Assembly: GCA_002279935.1 (NCBI GenBank)
Contig: NCCZ01000004.1
Location: forward strand, 62,001-126,000
From: Hyphomicrobium sp. 12-62-95
Lineage (GTDB): Bacteria > Pseudomonadota > Alphaproteobacteria > Rhizobiales > Hyphomicrobiaceae
DNA length: 64,000 nt
Direction: 5' to 3'
Shown: piece after piece, positions 47,325 through 57,122 of the stretch
Layout of the letters: each line of letters begins with the position of its first letter
Position numbering within the stretch: position 1 is the stretch's first letter
Notes under the pieces: model-generated
What the model was told of the DNA's origin: nothing
The model's input: only the letters and a program-made list of their open reading frames with translations
The model's database searches: none
Program-made: the position numbers and the translations under genes

Positions 47325-47894
47325 ATGAGCAACATAACCAAGGCAATTTGTGAATCCCTGACCGTTGTCGAACTACTTCGGCGAGGATGGCATGTCGTCA
47401 ATCTCAACGCTGTTAATAATACCCCAAACGCTGACCTCATCGCCATTAAAGCATCAAGTCGAATTACTCTACAGGTCAAGGGCACCGATGGTCGTGCAGG
47501 TCAGCCGTTTCCGCATACGGTGTCGTTCGCAAGAAGCTGCGAAAAGTTTCTGACCCAACAGACGCCGTTTTTCAATTCCAAGCAGTCACCGGTCCAGGCA
47601 GACTTCTTTGTGGGTGTAACGCAGGCTCCCGGCACCCAATCATTCCTCATCATGCCAATTAGCGCCGCAGAATCGCTGGCGCGAGAGATCGCAAGTTGGT
47701 GGTATCAGGTACCAACTGTCGACGGCAGACTGCGCTCCCCTAACTTTGCGGCCCTTGTCGCCATTAGAGAGGAAGGCATCATCGGTGGGCAGTGGCGATG
47801 TGCACGTGAAGCGCACTTCAGAAAGGCGGCCCCGTATATCGACAATTGGGGCATCCTCGATGACGTACAGACTTCGGCCATCGGTGGCACCTAG
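47325..47894 (+). CDS. PD-(D/E)XK nuclease-like hypothetical protein in the parS-flanked insert
   Basis: 189 residues. The N-terminal part fits a restriction-endonuclease-like fold: Glu16 in VVELLRRGWHVV, Asp37 in PNADLIAIK, and QVK at 50-52 in ITLQVKG, the spacing and hydrophobic pattern expected for a PD-(D/E)XK active site with Gln in place of Glu. The second half has no recognised motif. Lower GC and different codon choice than mnmE and mnmG, so probably acquired. The function is inference; a nucleic-acid-processing or defence role is one possibility. Confidence 0.55.
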   Translation: MSNITKAICESLTVVELLRRGWHVVNLNAVNNTPNADLIAIKASSRITLQVKGTDGRAGQPFPHTVSFARSCEKFLTQQTPFFNSKQSPVQADFFVGVTQAPGTQSFLIMPISAAESLAREIASWWYQVPTVDGRLRSPNFAALVAIREEGIIGGQWRCAREAHFRKAAPYIDNWGILDDVQTSAIGGT

Positions 47895-47948
47895 CAGCCC
47901 CACGACGCCCCTCCAAAAAACAACTCCTGGGGTTCCTTATGTCCACCC

Positions 47949-47977
47949 ATGATTCACGTGAAACATGCCCGTGAATC
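47949..47977. repeat. 29-bp direct repeat, right copy, with a near-consensus parS site
   Basis: Identical to the copy at 46802-46830, with TGATTCACGTGAAACA at 47950-47965. The two copies bracket the 1.1-kb AT-richer segment between mnmE and mnmG. Confidence 0.85.
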
Positions 47978-48022
47978 CACCGACCCTTCGACCCACCTCA
48001 CCCCCCCCGATTCCCCCACCCC

Positions 48023-48038
48023 AGTTTCACGTGAAACC
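48023..48038. promoter_or_regulatory. parS site (perfect 14-bp core)
   Basis: GTTTCACGTGAAAC at 48024-48037 matches the inner 14 bases of the parS consensus exactly; only the outermost bases differ. It lies between the repeat and the mnmG start, in a C-rich stretch. Confidence 0.9.
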
Positions 48039-48115
48039 AATTCTTCACGGATTTGGAATCGGTTAGCCCCTGATCGCTACTTTTCCTCTCCGCGTTTTGC
48101 GCTAGAAGAACGCCC

Positions 48116-50053
48116 ATGAGCCCTGTCAACACCCTGTCGCCGGCCCAGCACACCCCAGCCCTGAACACCTATGACGTGATCGTCGTGGGCGGCGGCCACG
48201 CGGGCGTGGAAGCCGCCGCCGCCGCGGCCCGCATGGGCGCTGCGACCGTGCTCGTCACCCACCGCTTTGCAACCATCGGCGAAATGTCGTGCAACCCGGC
48301 CATTGGCGGCCTCGGCAAGGGCCATTTGGTCCGCGAAGTTGATGCCCTCGACGGCCTCATGGGCCGCGTCGCCGACGCCGCCGGTATCCAGTTCCGCCTG
48401 CTCAACCGCTCCAAGGGCCCCGCCGTCCAGGGCCCCCGCGCCCAGGCCGACCGCAAGCTCTACCGCCAGGCCATGCAGTCAGCGATCCGCGCCACGCCCG
48501 GCCTCACGGTCGTCGAAGGCGCCGTCCACGACCTCATCGTCGAAAACGGGCACGTTATCGGCCTGAAACTCGAAGACGGCCGCGAACTCCGCGCCGCCGC
48601 CGTGGTCCTCACCACCGGCACGTTCCTCAACGGCCTGATCCACCTGGGCGAAACCCGCACCCCCGCCGGCCGCCATGGCGAGGCCCCGGCCAAAGGCCTG
48701 TCCGAGCGGCTCTATACCTCCGGTTTGGCGATGGGCCGCCTCAAAACCGGCACCCCAGCCCGCCTCGATGGCCGCACGATCGCCTGGGATCGCCTCGCTA
48801 GCCAGCCGGGCGACGACCCCCCGGTCCCGTTTTCTTTCCTGACGACGGCCATCACGACGCCCCAGATCGCCTGCGGCGTCACCGAAACCACGCCCGAAAC
48901 CCACCGCATCATCCGCGAAAATCTCAGCCGCTCCCCCATGTACAGCGGCCAGATCGAGAGCGTCGGCCCCCGCTATTGCCCCTCGATCGAAGACAAGGTG
49001 GTCCGTTTTGCCGCCCGGGAAACCCACCAGATCTTCCTCGAACCCGAAGGCCTTGACGACCCGACGGTCTACCCAAACGGCATCTCGACCTCGCTCCCCG
49101 CCGAGGTCCAGGAGGCCTTTATCCGAACGATTCCGGGCCTCGAACAGGCAGCGATCCTGCGCCCGGGCTACGCCATCGAATACGACACGATCGATCCCCG
49201 CGAGCTGGAATCCACCCTTGAAGTCAAGCGCTTGCCGGGCCTGTTCCTCGCCGGCCAGATCAACGGCACCACGGGCTATGAAGAAGCCGCCGCCCAAGGG
49301 ATTATCGCCGGCATCAATGCCGCGCTCGCAGCCGGCGGCGGCCACCGCACCTTCGTTCTCTCCCGCTCCGACGCCTATATCGGCGTCATGATCGATGACC
49401 TCGTTACCCGCGGCGTCACCGAGCCCTACCGCATGTTCACGTCGCGCGCCGAATTCCGATTAAAACTCCGCGCCGACAACGCCGATCAGCGCCTCACCCC
49501 GCTGGGCCGCGCCATTGGCTGCGTCGGCCCTGAGCGCGAAACCGCCTTTTCCGCCCGCATGGCCACCCTTGACGCCGGCCGCGCTGTGCTCGACCGACTG
49601 ACGCTCACCCCCAACGAAGCCGCCAGCGCCGGCCTTGCGATCAACCACGACGGACGCCGCCGCTCGGCGTTTGAGCTGATGGCCTTCCCCGACATCACAT
49701 TCGACCGCCTCGCCGCCATCTGGCCGGAACTCGCCGCCATTGGCCCGGCCACCGCCGCCCAGATCGAAACCGACGCCCGCTACGCCGCTTATGTCCGCCG
49801 CCAGGAAGAAGACGTTGCCGCCTTGAAGCGTGACGAAGCCATTGCGATTCCAGCCGGATTCGACTTTGCTGCCATTCAGAGCCTGTCCAACGAGGTACGC
49901 CAAAAGCTGACCAAGCATCAGCCCCGCACATTGGCCCAGGCCGCCCGCATTGATGGCATGACGCCCGCCGGCCTGACCCTGCTGCTCGCCGCCGTCAAAA
50001 AGGCCGGCAAATCCGCGAAAACCGCCACGCCTAATCGGCTTTCCCGTGCATGA
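48116..50053 (+). CDS. mnmG: tRNA uridine-5-carboxymethylaminomethyl(34) synthesis enzyme MnmG
   Basis: 645 residues. The FAD motif [21 protein letters not shown] is near the N-terminus, followed by [53 protein letters not shown] and the C-terminal helical domain that contacts MnmE follow. It works with MnmE on U34 of tRNA. Its stop overlaps the rsmG start by 4 bases. Confidence 0.96.
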   Translation: MSPVNTLSPAQHTPALNTYDVIVVGGGHAGVEAAAAAARMGAATVLVTHRFATIGEMSCNPAIGGLGKGHLVREVDALDGLMGRVADAAGIQFRLLNRSKGPAVQGPRAQADRKLYRQAMQSAIRATPGLTVVEGAVHDLIVENGHVIGLKLEDGRELRAAAVVLTTGTFLNGLIHLGETRTPAGRHGEAPAKGLSERLYTSGLAMGRLKTGTPARLDGRTIAWDRLASQPGDDPPVPFSFLTTAITTPQIACGVTETTPETHRIIRENLSRSPMYSGQIESVGPRYCPSIEDKVVRFAARETHQIFLEPEGLDDPTVYPNGISTSLPAEVQEAFIRTIPGLEQAAILRPGYAIEYDTIDPRELESTLEVKRLPGLFLAGQINGTTGYEEAAAQGIIAGINAALAAGGGHRTFVLSRSDAYIGVMIDDLVTRGVTEPYRMFTSRAEFRLKLRADNADQRLTPLGRAIGCVGPERETAFSARMATLDAGRAVLDRLTLTPNEAASAGLAINHDGRRRSAFELMAFPDITFDRLAAIWPELAAIGPATAAQIETDARYAAYVRRQEEDVAALKRDEAIAIPAGFDFAAIQSLSNEVRQKLTKHQPRTLAQAARIDGMTPAGLTLLLAAVKKAGKSAKTATPNRLSRA

Positions 50054-50733
50054 CCAACTCAGCCACCCCCGTCACCGACGCCGCCAGCTTTCAACGCGCG
50101 TTCGGGGTTTCACGTGAAACGGGAGTAAAATTCGAGGCTTACGCCGCTCTGCTCAAACAATGGCAGAAGGCCGTTCAGCTCGTCGCCCCCAGCACGCTCG
50201 ACGCTGTCTGGTCCCGCCACTTCGCCGATTCGGCTCAATTGTGGGCCCTGACACCCCCCGGAACGCGTACTTGGGCCGATCTCGGCTCCGGCGCCGGCTT
50301 TCCCGGCCTGGTCATTGCCCTCATGGCCCGCGATCCCGGCTCGCCCAGCCCCGACCTGCGCGTCACCCTGGTCGAAAGCGATTCCCGCAAGGCCGCCTTC
50401 CTCCGCGAGGCCGCCCGGCAGGCCGGGTGCCCTGTGGACATCTTGGGGACACGAATCGAATCATCCTCGACTCGCGATAAGGTTGGGCCAGTAGACGTGG
50501 TTTCGGCCCGTGCCTTGGCGCCGTTGACCGACCTTTTCCGCCTCGCCCACCCTTTCTGGCAGCCCCAAACGCTGGGCCTGTTCCTCAAAGGGCGCGATGC
50601 GGAAAAAGAGGTTGACGCCGCTCGCGCCGTCTGGGACTCCGAGTTGGAGCTAAAACTCAGCTTGACCGACCCCGACGCGCGCATTGTGTGCGTCCGAAAT
50701 CTCAATCCGCGGGCTTTAACGCCCGCCGCCTAA
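50050..50733 (+). CDS. rsmG: 16S rRNA (guanine-527-N7)-methyltransferase
   Basis: 227 residues. It begins with a segment ending [33 protein letters not shown], then the SAM motif [18 protein letters not shown] and [17 protein letters not shown]. The codons for VSRET are themselves a parS site. It is coupled to mnmG and lies just ahead of parA. Confidence 0.94.
   Translation: MTNSATPVTDAASFQRAFGVSRETGVKFEAYAALLKQWQKAVQLVAPSTLDAVWSRHFADSAQLWALTPPGTRTWADLGSGAGFPGLVIALMARDPGSPSPDLRVTLVESDSRKAAFLREAARQAGCPVDILGTRIESSSTRDKVGPVDVVSARALAPLTDLFRLAHPFWQPQTLGLFLKGRDAEKEVDAARAVWDSELELKLSLTDPDARIVCVRNLNPRALTPAA
50107..50120. promoter_or_regulatory. parS site inside rsmG
   Basis: GTTTCACGTGAAAC, a perfect 14-bp core palindrome, within the 5' part of rsmG. 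The rsmG reading frame encodes VSRET here, so the amino acids and the centromere site are kept together. Confidence 0.9.
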
Positions 50734-50748
50734 CGGAGGGAAAGCCCC

Positions 50749-51582
<834 letters not shown>

Positions 51583-51660
51583 GTAATCCCCGCTGGGGCT
51601 GTGTATGTTGGAGTGCGTGAAAACAATGGATTGCAGACCTTTGCAAAGGTGAAGACAACG

Positions 51661-52540
51661 ATGAACGTGCCCCTGCAGAAGAGCCGCCTCGGCCGTGGTC
51701 TCGCGTCACTGATCGGTGATACGCCCACCATTGCAACGCCGCGCGGCCCCGCCGAGGGCGAGCAGCGCGTCGTCGGCACCGATCTTCTCCGCGGCGGCCG
51801 CTTCAACCCGCGCAAGGATTTCCGCGACGAAGAATTGGCCGAATTAGCCGAGTCGATCCGCCAGAAGGGGCTCGTCCAGCCGATCATAGTCCGTTCCGAT
51901 CCCGACAACGAGCAGCGCTTCGAAATCGTCGCCGGCGAACGCCGCTGGCGCGCGGCACAGCGCGCTGGTCTGCACACGGTCCCCGTCATCGTCCGCATCC
52001 TTGACGACAAGGAAGTCCTCGAACTCGCCATCATCGAGAACGTCCAGCGCGCCGACCTCAACGCCATCGAACTATCGCGATCTCATCGAACGCTTCGACT
52101 ATAGCCAGGAGCAGGTCTCCGAAATCATCGGCAAGAGCCGTAGCCACGTCACCAACACGCTGCGCCTCCTGAAGCTGCCCACGTCGGTGCAGTCCCTCGT
52201 GCAGAACGGTTCGCTCACCGCCGGCCACGCCCGTGCCCTCGTCGGCCGCGACGATGCCGAAGCGCTGGCTCAAAAAATTATCGAAGACAGCCTCAACGTC
52301 CGCGAAGTCGAATCCCTGGTCCAATCGGGCCCGATTGGCACCGCCGGTGCAACAGGCGCCCGCAAGGCCCGCGATAAAGACGCCGACACGCGCGCCTTCG
52401 AAAAGGAACTCACCGACGCCCTCGGCCTCAAGGTCGAGATCAAGCGCAGTTCGGGCGAAAGCGGTGTCATGACCATCAAGTTCGGCAACTTTGACCAGCT
52501 CGACTACATCCGGATGCGGCTGACCGGCATGACCGAGTAA
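51661..52540 (+). pseudogene. parB: Chromosome partitioning protein ParB, frameshifted
   Basis: Two reading frames together make a full ParB of about 292 residues. Frame 1 (51661-52071) covers residues 1-137 and includes RLGRGLASLIGD, GERRWRA (92-98) and ENVQRADLNAIE (126-137). Frame 2 resumes at 52073 with YRDLIERFDYSQEQVSEIIGKSRSHVTNTLRLLKLP, the helix-turn-helix part, and runs to 52540. The normal joining sequence (EEARGY-like) is missing about 11 bases. Without repair, frame 1 stops at 52104, giving a 147-residue protein without the DNA-binding and dimerisation domains. It is either a real mutation or a sequence error. Confidence 0.85.
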
Positions 52541-52671
52541 GGTCTCGGGCCAAATCGGCCACCTGAGGATTTGCCACGGCGGCCGGAAGTCCTTGACGGG
52601 ACCCGGTCAGTCGGGCATCGCCCATCTTGAGCCGTTATGCCCATCCAAACCTCGCTCCCCGGATCGAAGCC

Positions 52672-52995
52672 ATGTCCGATGCCATCCTGACCGAATTGGC
52701 TGCGACCATCCAGGCCCGCCGCAACGCAACGGCCAACGCCTCCTACACAAAATCCCTCCTCGACGCCGGCCCCGCCCGCTGCGCCAAAAAGTTCGGCGAA
52801 GAAGCCGTCGAAGCCGTCATAGCCGCTACTGCCCAGGACGACGCGGCCCTCAAATCCGAAGCTGCCGACGTGTTCTTTCACCTTCTGGTGCTATTGGAGT
52901 CGCGCAATATCCCGCTTGCCGACGTTCTGGCCGAACTGAAAGACCGTCAGGGCACATCCGGCCACGCCGAAAAAGCCGCCCGCCAGAAGCCGTAA
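52672..52995 (+). CDS. hisE: Phosphoribosyl-ATP pyrophosphatase
   Basis: 107 residues, the normal HisE size; second step of histidine synthesis. The helical MazG-like metal motifs are KKFGEEAVEAVIAA and KSEAADVFFHLLVLL. The start MSDAILTELAATIQARR is family-typical; an upstream ATG adds 15 unrelated residues. In many relatives hisE follows hisF, but here it follows parB, and coaA comes next. Confidence 0.9.
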   Translation: MSDAILTELAATIQARRNATANASYTKSLLDAGPARCAKKFGEEAVEAVIAATAQDDAALKSEAADVFFHLLVLLESRNIPLADVLAELKDRQGTSGHAEKAARQKP

Positions 52996-53013
52996 ATCCT
53001 CCAACCGGGGACA

Positions 53014-54081
53014 GTGTTTCACGTGAGTCCAGCTCAAGAGCGTAAGCAAAATAGGCGCAAGCGGCAGAAGGATCTGCGCTTACCGGCCACGCGGGCCAAA
53101 AAGCGCCGCGCCGCTTCACCGGCGTCCGCGCAAGTCGGCGAAGATCTGGTTTTTTCTCCCTATCGGATTTTTTCGCGCAGCGATTGGGCCCGCCTTCGCG
53201 CCGACACGCCAATGACCCTCCTGCCCGAAGAGCTCGAGCAGCTCTCCGGTATCATCGAGGAGCTCTCAGTCGAGGAAGTAGAGCAGATTTATCTCCCCCT
53301 CTCGCGACTCTTGAACCTTTACGTCGCCGCCCTGCAGCGTCTCCACGCCGTCACCACGACATTCCTCGGCCACGGCGACAACCGCGTCCCCTTCATCATC
53401 GGCGTCGCCGGCTCGGTGGCCGTCGGCAAGAGCACCACGGCACGCGTGCTGAAGGCGCTCCTCGCCCGCTGGCCGGATCATCCCCGCGTCGATCTCATCA
53501 CGACCGACGGCTTTCTTCTCCCCAACGCGGAGCTCGAAGCGCGCGGCATCATGAATCGCAAGGGCTTCCCCGAGAGCTTCGATACCGCAGCGCTCCTGCA
53601 ATTCTTAGCCGACGTGAAATCCGGTAAAGATCAGGTCGAAGCCCCCGTGTATTCGCATTTCCATTACGACATCCTCGAAGATCAGAAAGCCGTCTTCCGC
53701 CGCCCCGATATTCTGATCGTCGAAGGACTCAACGTTCTCCAGCCCGGCCGTCTGCCAAAGGATGGCGCTGGCATTCCATTCGTCTCCGATTTCTTCGATT
53801 TCTCGATCTATCTCGATGCCGATCCCGATGTGATCGAGGAATGGTATCTTGAACGCTTCATGCGCTTGCGCTCCACCGCCTTCCGCGACCCCGGCGCCTA
53901 CTTCCACAAATATGCCGGCATGTCGCCCGACGTAGCCAAGGCCCGCGCTCTCGAACTCTGGTCGGATATCAACTTGAAGAATCTCGAAGAGAACATTCTT
54001 CCAACACGCCAGCGCGCCCGCCTTATCCTGCGCAAAACGGCCGACCACCGCGTTGAATCTGTCGCGCTGCGCAAACTCTAA
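53014..54081 (+). CDS. coaA: Type I pantothenate kinase
   Basis: 355 residues; first committed step of CoA synthesis. The core starts near residue 48 ([15 protein letters not shown]); P-loop GSVAVGKS at 133-140, [38 protein letters not shown] and [11 protein letters not shown] follow. Residues 1-45 are a basic, Arg/Lys/Ala-rich extension not usual for the family. The GTG start overlaps a parS-like sequence, so the true start may differ. A terminator follows. Confidence 0.9.
   Translation: MFHVSPAQERKQNRRKRQKDLRLPATRAKKRRAASPASAQVGEDLVFSPYRIFSRSDWARLRADTPMTLLPEELEQLSGIIEELSVEEVEQIYLPLSRLLNLYVAALQRLHAVTTTFLGHGDNRVPFIIGVAGSVAVGKSTTARVLKALLARWPDHPRVDLITTDGFLLPNAELEARGIMNRKGFPESFDTAALLQFLADVKSGKDQVEAPVYSHFHYDILEDQKAVFRRPDILIVEGLNVLQPGRLPKDGAGIPFVSDFFDFSIYLDADPDVIEEWYLERFMRLRSTAFRDPGAYFHKYAGMSPDVAKARALELWSDINLKNLEENILPTRQRARLILRKTADHRVESVALRKL
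53015..53030. promoter_or_regulatory. Degenerate parS-like sequence at the coaA start
   Basis: TGTTTCACGTGAGTCC has a perfect left half and centre of parS but a changed right half (AAACA became AGTCC). It could be a weak ParB site or chance. Confidence 0.4.
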
Positions 54082-54102
54082 AGCATCGTTGCATAAAAAA
54101 GA

Positions 54103-54127
54103 AAAGGCCGCTTGGGGAGCGGCCTTT
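54103..54127. terminator. Intrinsic terminator between coaA and the AT-hook gene
   Basis: AAAGGCCGCT pairs with AGCGGCCTTT around TGGGG, with A-rich sequence on the left and TTTAAAG on the right. It can serve both convergent genes. Confidence 0.85.
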
Positions 54128-54177
54128 AAAGTTTCATGGAGTGGGCTTTCAGGCGGGCGTACATCCGCGGGTCGCGA

Positions 54178-54750
54178 TCACCGCGAAGGCTTGTCCTTCT
54201 CCGTCAAGCTCGACAGGACGAGATGCGTAAATTCGTTATTTCGGATCAGACACGCATAAGGCGACAATTGAAACGCGTACCACATCGTCTTGTAGTGCAG
54301 ATGGATCGCCGTCTTTGCCGTAGCAATGCTGGCTGCATAGGCCGCTGCAAAGAGATCGGGCTTCGCCTTCGCTTCCGGCCGTGCCGGGTGCTCGTCGGAA
54401 GCCTTTGACGAACCGTCATCCCTCTCCTTCGCCACTGGCGGAGAAGGCCGGGATGAATCTGGATCTGCCGTCCGCACCGGGCGTTGAACGGTGGTGCTGC
54501 GCGGCTTGAGCGCAATGACGTTGTTGGCCGGCGGCTGAGCCGGAGCTACATCGCGCGGCGCATATCGCTGCTGATATTTGTCGCGTAGACGGCGCACCGT
54601 CGACGGATCGCTAAATCCAAGCGCCTTGATGGCCGTGGTCGGTTTCATGCCGGGATTAGCGGCAATCAATTCGGCGATGGCCGCAAGGGGACCGGCATCA
54701 TCGAGGCCCGTGCCCTTCGGCCGGCCGCGTGCCGCGGTCTTCTGTGCCAT
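54178..54750 (-). CDS. Putative AT-hook and helix-turn-helix DNA-binding protein
   Basis: 190 residues. The N-terminus has an AT-hook-like core RGRPKG at residues 8-13. A helix-turn-helix-like segment follows at about 22-60 (AAIAELIAANPGMKPTTAIKALGFSDPSTVRRLRDKY). A Pro/Ser/Arg-rich linker covers about 65-130. The C-terminal part (LFAAAYAASIATAKTAIHLHYKTMWYAF) is an amphipathic, Ala-rich segment somewhat like phasin-type proteins. It is not a recognised family member. The domain reading is inference. It is convergent with coaA. Confidence 0.6.
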   Translation of the reverse strand: MAQKTAARGRPKGTGLDDAGPLAAIAELIAANPGMKPTTAIKALGFSDPSTVRRLRDKYQQRYAPRDVAPAQPPANNVIALKPRSTTVQRPVRTADPDSSRPSPPVAKERDDGSSKASDEHPARPEAKAKPDLFAAAYAASIATAKTAIHLHYKTMWYAFQLSPYACLIRNNEFTHLVLSSLTEKDKPSR

Positions 54751-55001
54751 TCGTTTTTAACCCTGCAAAGTGAAATGCGGAAGACACCAAAAGGATGCCG
54801 CAATTCGCTTCATTTTCCAGGGAGTTTAATTAGGAATGCGTAAAGAAACGGCCCGAAGAGCCTGTTTCTGTTGCGCAATTACACCTCGGACTTGTATGGC
54901 CGCGAGAACGAAACGGGCCGATTCAGCTACAACGCAAAGGTCTTGGTCCAGCAACGCATCTGCAATATCGCGAAAGTGGCCTTAAAACCAATTCGAGGGA
55001 A

Positions 55002-56000
55002 TCACGAAAGCAATCCACGCGCGCGCGCCAATTCACCCAAATTCGTCTGCGGCCGCGCCCCCACATGCGAAATGATTTCCGCGGCCGCCAGGCTGCCCAG
55101 CCGCCCCGCCGTCGCCAGGTCGCGACTAGCCGTCAGCCCATACAAAAAGCCCGCCGCATAAAGATCGCCCGCACCCGTCGTATCGACGGCTTCGGCCACC
55201 GGATCGACCGGTATTTCATGCGCCTTCCCGTCCGCCAGAATGAGCGAGCCTTTAGCACTCCGCGTGAGCACAGCGAGCTTGGTATCCGCAGCAGCCCGAC
55301 GCGCGGCCTCGTCGAAATTCGCCGTCTGATAAAGCGATGTGATCTCCGCCTCATTCGCAAATAGGATGCCGACACCCGACCGGATGAGCTCCAGAAACTC
55401 CGTCCGGTGCCGGTCGACGCAGAACCCATCCGACAACGTCAGCGCAACCGTCCGCCCGGCCGCATTCGCCAGCGACACCGCTTGCCGGAACGCCGCCTTC
55501 GCCTGCGGCTGATCGAAGAGATACCCTTCCAGATAAACGACCTCCGCGCCGGTCACGGTCGCCGCATCCACTTCCCCGTGATCGAGATCGGTGCTGATGC
55601 CGAGAAACGTGTTCATCGTCCGCTCGCCGTCGGGCGTTACAAGAATGAGCGATCGCGACGTCGGCGCCTTGTCATTGACGGGCGCTGTGTCGAAGGCCAC
55701 GCCCGCCGCCCCGATGTCGTGCCGGAAAATGCGCCCGAATTCGTCGCCTGCCACTTTGCCGATAAAGGCCGCCTTGCCACCGAACGACGCAATGCCGACC
55801 ATTGTATTGGCCGCCGAGCCACCGGAAATTTCGATCCCCGGCCCCATCTCGCTGTAAAGCGTTTCGATCGTCTGCGCATCGACGAGCCGCATCGATCCCT
55901 TCGCCGCCCCGTGCTTGGCCAGAAACGCGTCATCACAGCGGCCGATAATGTCGACGATGGCATTGCCGATGGCGGCAACGGCGAAACGGGCGGCGGTCAT
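55002..56000 (-). CDS. PfkB-family sugar/adenosine kinase
   Basis: 332 residues of the ribokinase superfamily. Visible: AAIGNAIVDIIGRCDDAFL at the N-terminus, ISGGSAANTMVGIASFGGKAAFIGKVAGDEFG (substrate and PfkB signature 1), and DTTGAGDLYAAGFLYGL (signature 2 with the catalytic Asp). Alphaproteobacterial genes of this type are annotated as adenosine kinases, but substrate cannot be decided from sequence alone. Confidence 0.85.
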   Translation of the reverse strand: MTAARFAVAAIGNAIVDIIGRCDDAFLAKHGAAKGSMRLVDAQTIETLYSEMGPGIEISGGSAANTMVGIASFGGKAAFIGKVAGDEFGRIFRHDIGAAGVAFDTAPVNDKAPTSRSLILVTPDGERTMNTFLGISTDLDHGEVDAATVTGAEVVYLEGYLFDQPQAKAAFRQAVSLANAAGRTVALTLSDGFCVDRHRTEFLELIRSGVGILFANEAEITSLYQTANFDEAARRAAADTKLAVLTRSAKGSLILADGKAHEIPVDPVAEAVDTTGAGDLYAAGFLYGLTASRDLATAGRLGSLAAAEIISHVGARPQTNLGELARARGLLS

Positions 56001-56087
56001 GGAGGCTCCTTGGGAAAAAACTCGGGCGGACTATAGGGTCCGCGCCGTTGGGTGCAACTGGGTCACTTTGGCGATAGCCCGCCGGAT

Positions 56088-57116
56088 TTAGCGGGCTGGC
56101 CGCGCCAGTCGCGAAAGGGTTAGCACGAGCCGCTCTACCAGCAGATCCTCCAGCGCCGACGAGACGCGTGCCGCTCGTGCCGCGGTCGCAATCCCCGCCA
56201 ACGCGGCGTCCAGTGCCTCCGCCCGCCATGTCCGCAATTGCGCCGCCAGCGCATCCTTTTGCTTGAAATGGATCGGCGGCCGCATCTCGCCGATCGTCTG
56301 CTCAATCGATTTACCGCCATCGACCGCAGCACGCAGCCTGTGTAGCCGCGTGAAATGCCGCTGAACCGCATTGATGATGCCCTGCGCGCTCTCACCCGCA
56401 TGCAACGCCCGCTGCAATTCCGTCACCGCCGCCGCGCCGTCTCCCAACGCCGACGCATTGACGATCCGGTCGATCGTCAGTTCCGCCGCGTCGCCCACAA
56501 CCGCTTCCACGTCGTCTTCCGTGATCTGCCCTTGCCCTTGCGCATAAAGCGCGAGCTTTTCGATCTCGCCGCGCGACATCACGCGATCCGCGCCAAGACG
56601 GCTGACGAGCATCTGCCGCGCTCCAGGCGTGATCGTCAGCCGCAGCGGCTGCAGAACGTCGCTGATCACCGCATCGAGGTCGCGCCCGTCGTCGGCATAG
56701 CAGGCAACAGCGGCTGCGTTCGGGGCCTTCTCGAAAGCCAGCCGTAACGCATCGTCTTTCTTGAGATTGCCGGCTTCAACGATCAGCACGCCCGCCAGCG
56801 CGTGCCCGTCCAGCAGCGGCTTGAGCATGTTGGTGGTGACGCGCCGGCTGGTCTCGACGCGCACGATCTTGCGCCCACCGAACATCGGGATCGTCAGGAG
56901 TTCGACCGAAAGCTTGTCCGGATCGGCTTCGATGTCGATCTCATCAAGGCGCACGATTTCGCCCGGTGGCGTATCGTTGGCGGCGATGGCCTTAGCAATC
57001 CCCGCCGCGCGCTCGCTGACGAGCCCTGCATCGCCGCCAAAGATGAGATAGGCGCTGTAGCGCGGATCGGGGGATTTGAGAAAGGCCTGGGCCTGATGCG
57101 CCTTGACGGCCACCAT
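56088..57116 (-). CDS. holA: DNA polymerase III delta subunit
   Basis: 342 residues. Family segments: YLIFGGDAGLVSERAAGIAKAI, the central LLDGHALAGVLIVEAGNLKKDDALRLAFE and ADRVMSRGEIEKLALYAQGQGQITEDDVEAVVGDAAE, and the C-terminal helical domain. It is the clamp-loader subunit that opens the sliding clamp. It lies 6 bases after lptE, in leuS-lptE-holA. Confidence 0.92.
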   Translation of the reverse strand: MVAVKAHQAQAFLKSPDPRYSAYLIFGGDAGLVSERAAGIAKAIAANDTPPGEIVRLDEIDIEADPDKLSVELLTIPMFGGRKIVRVETSRRVTTNMLKPLLDGHALAGVLIVEAGNLKKDDALRLAFEKAPNAAAVACYADDGRDLDAVISDVLQPLRLTITPGARQMLVSRLGADRVMSRGEIEKLALYAQGQGQITEDDVEAVVGDAAELTIDRIVNASALGDGAAAVTELQRALHAGESAQGIINAVQRHFTRLHRLRAAVDGGKSIEQTIGEMRPPIHFKQKDALAAQLRTWRAEALDAALAGIATAARAARVSSALEDLLVERLVLTLSRLARPAR

Positions 57117-57122
57117 GGCAAG

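Noticed and set aside
52069-52080. Programmed ribosomal frameshift in parB
   Set aside because: No slippery heptamer or downstream pseudoknot-like element is visible, and the missing conserved residues point to a deletion instead.
54751-55001. Possible small genes between the AT-hook gene and the adenosine kinase
   Set aside because: The only open frame is short, lacks a ribosome binding site and runs into the kinase gene on the opposite strand.
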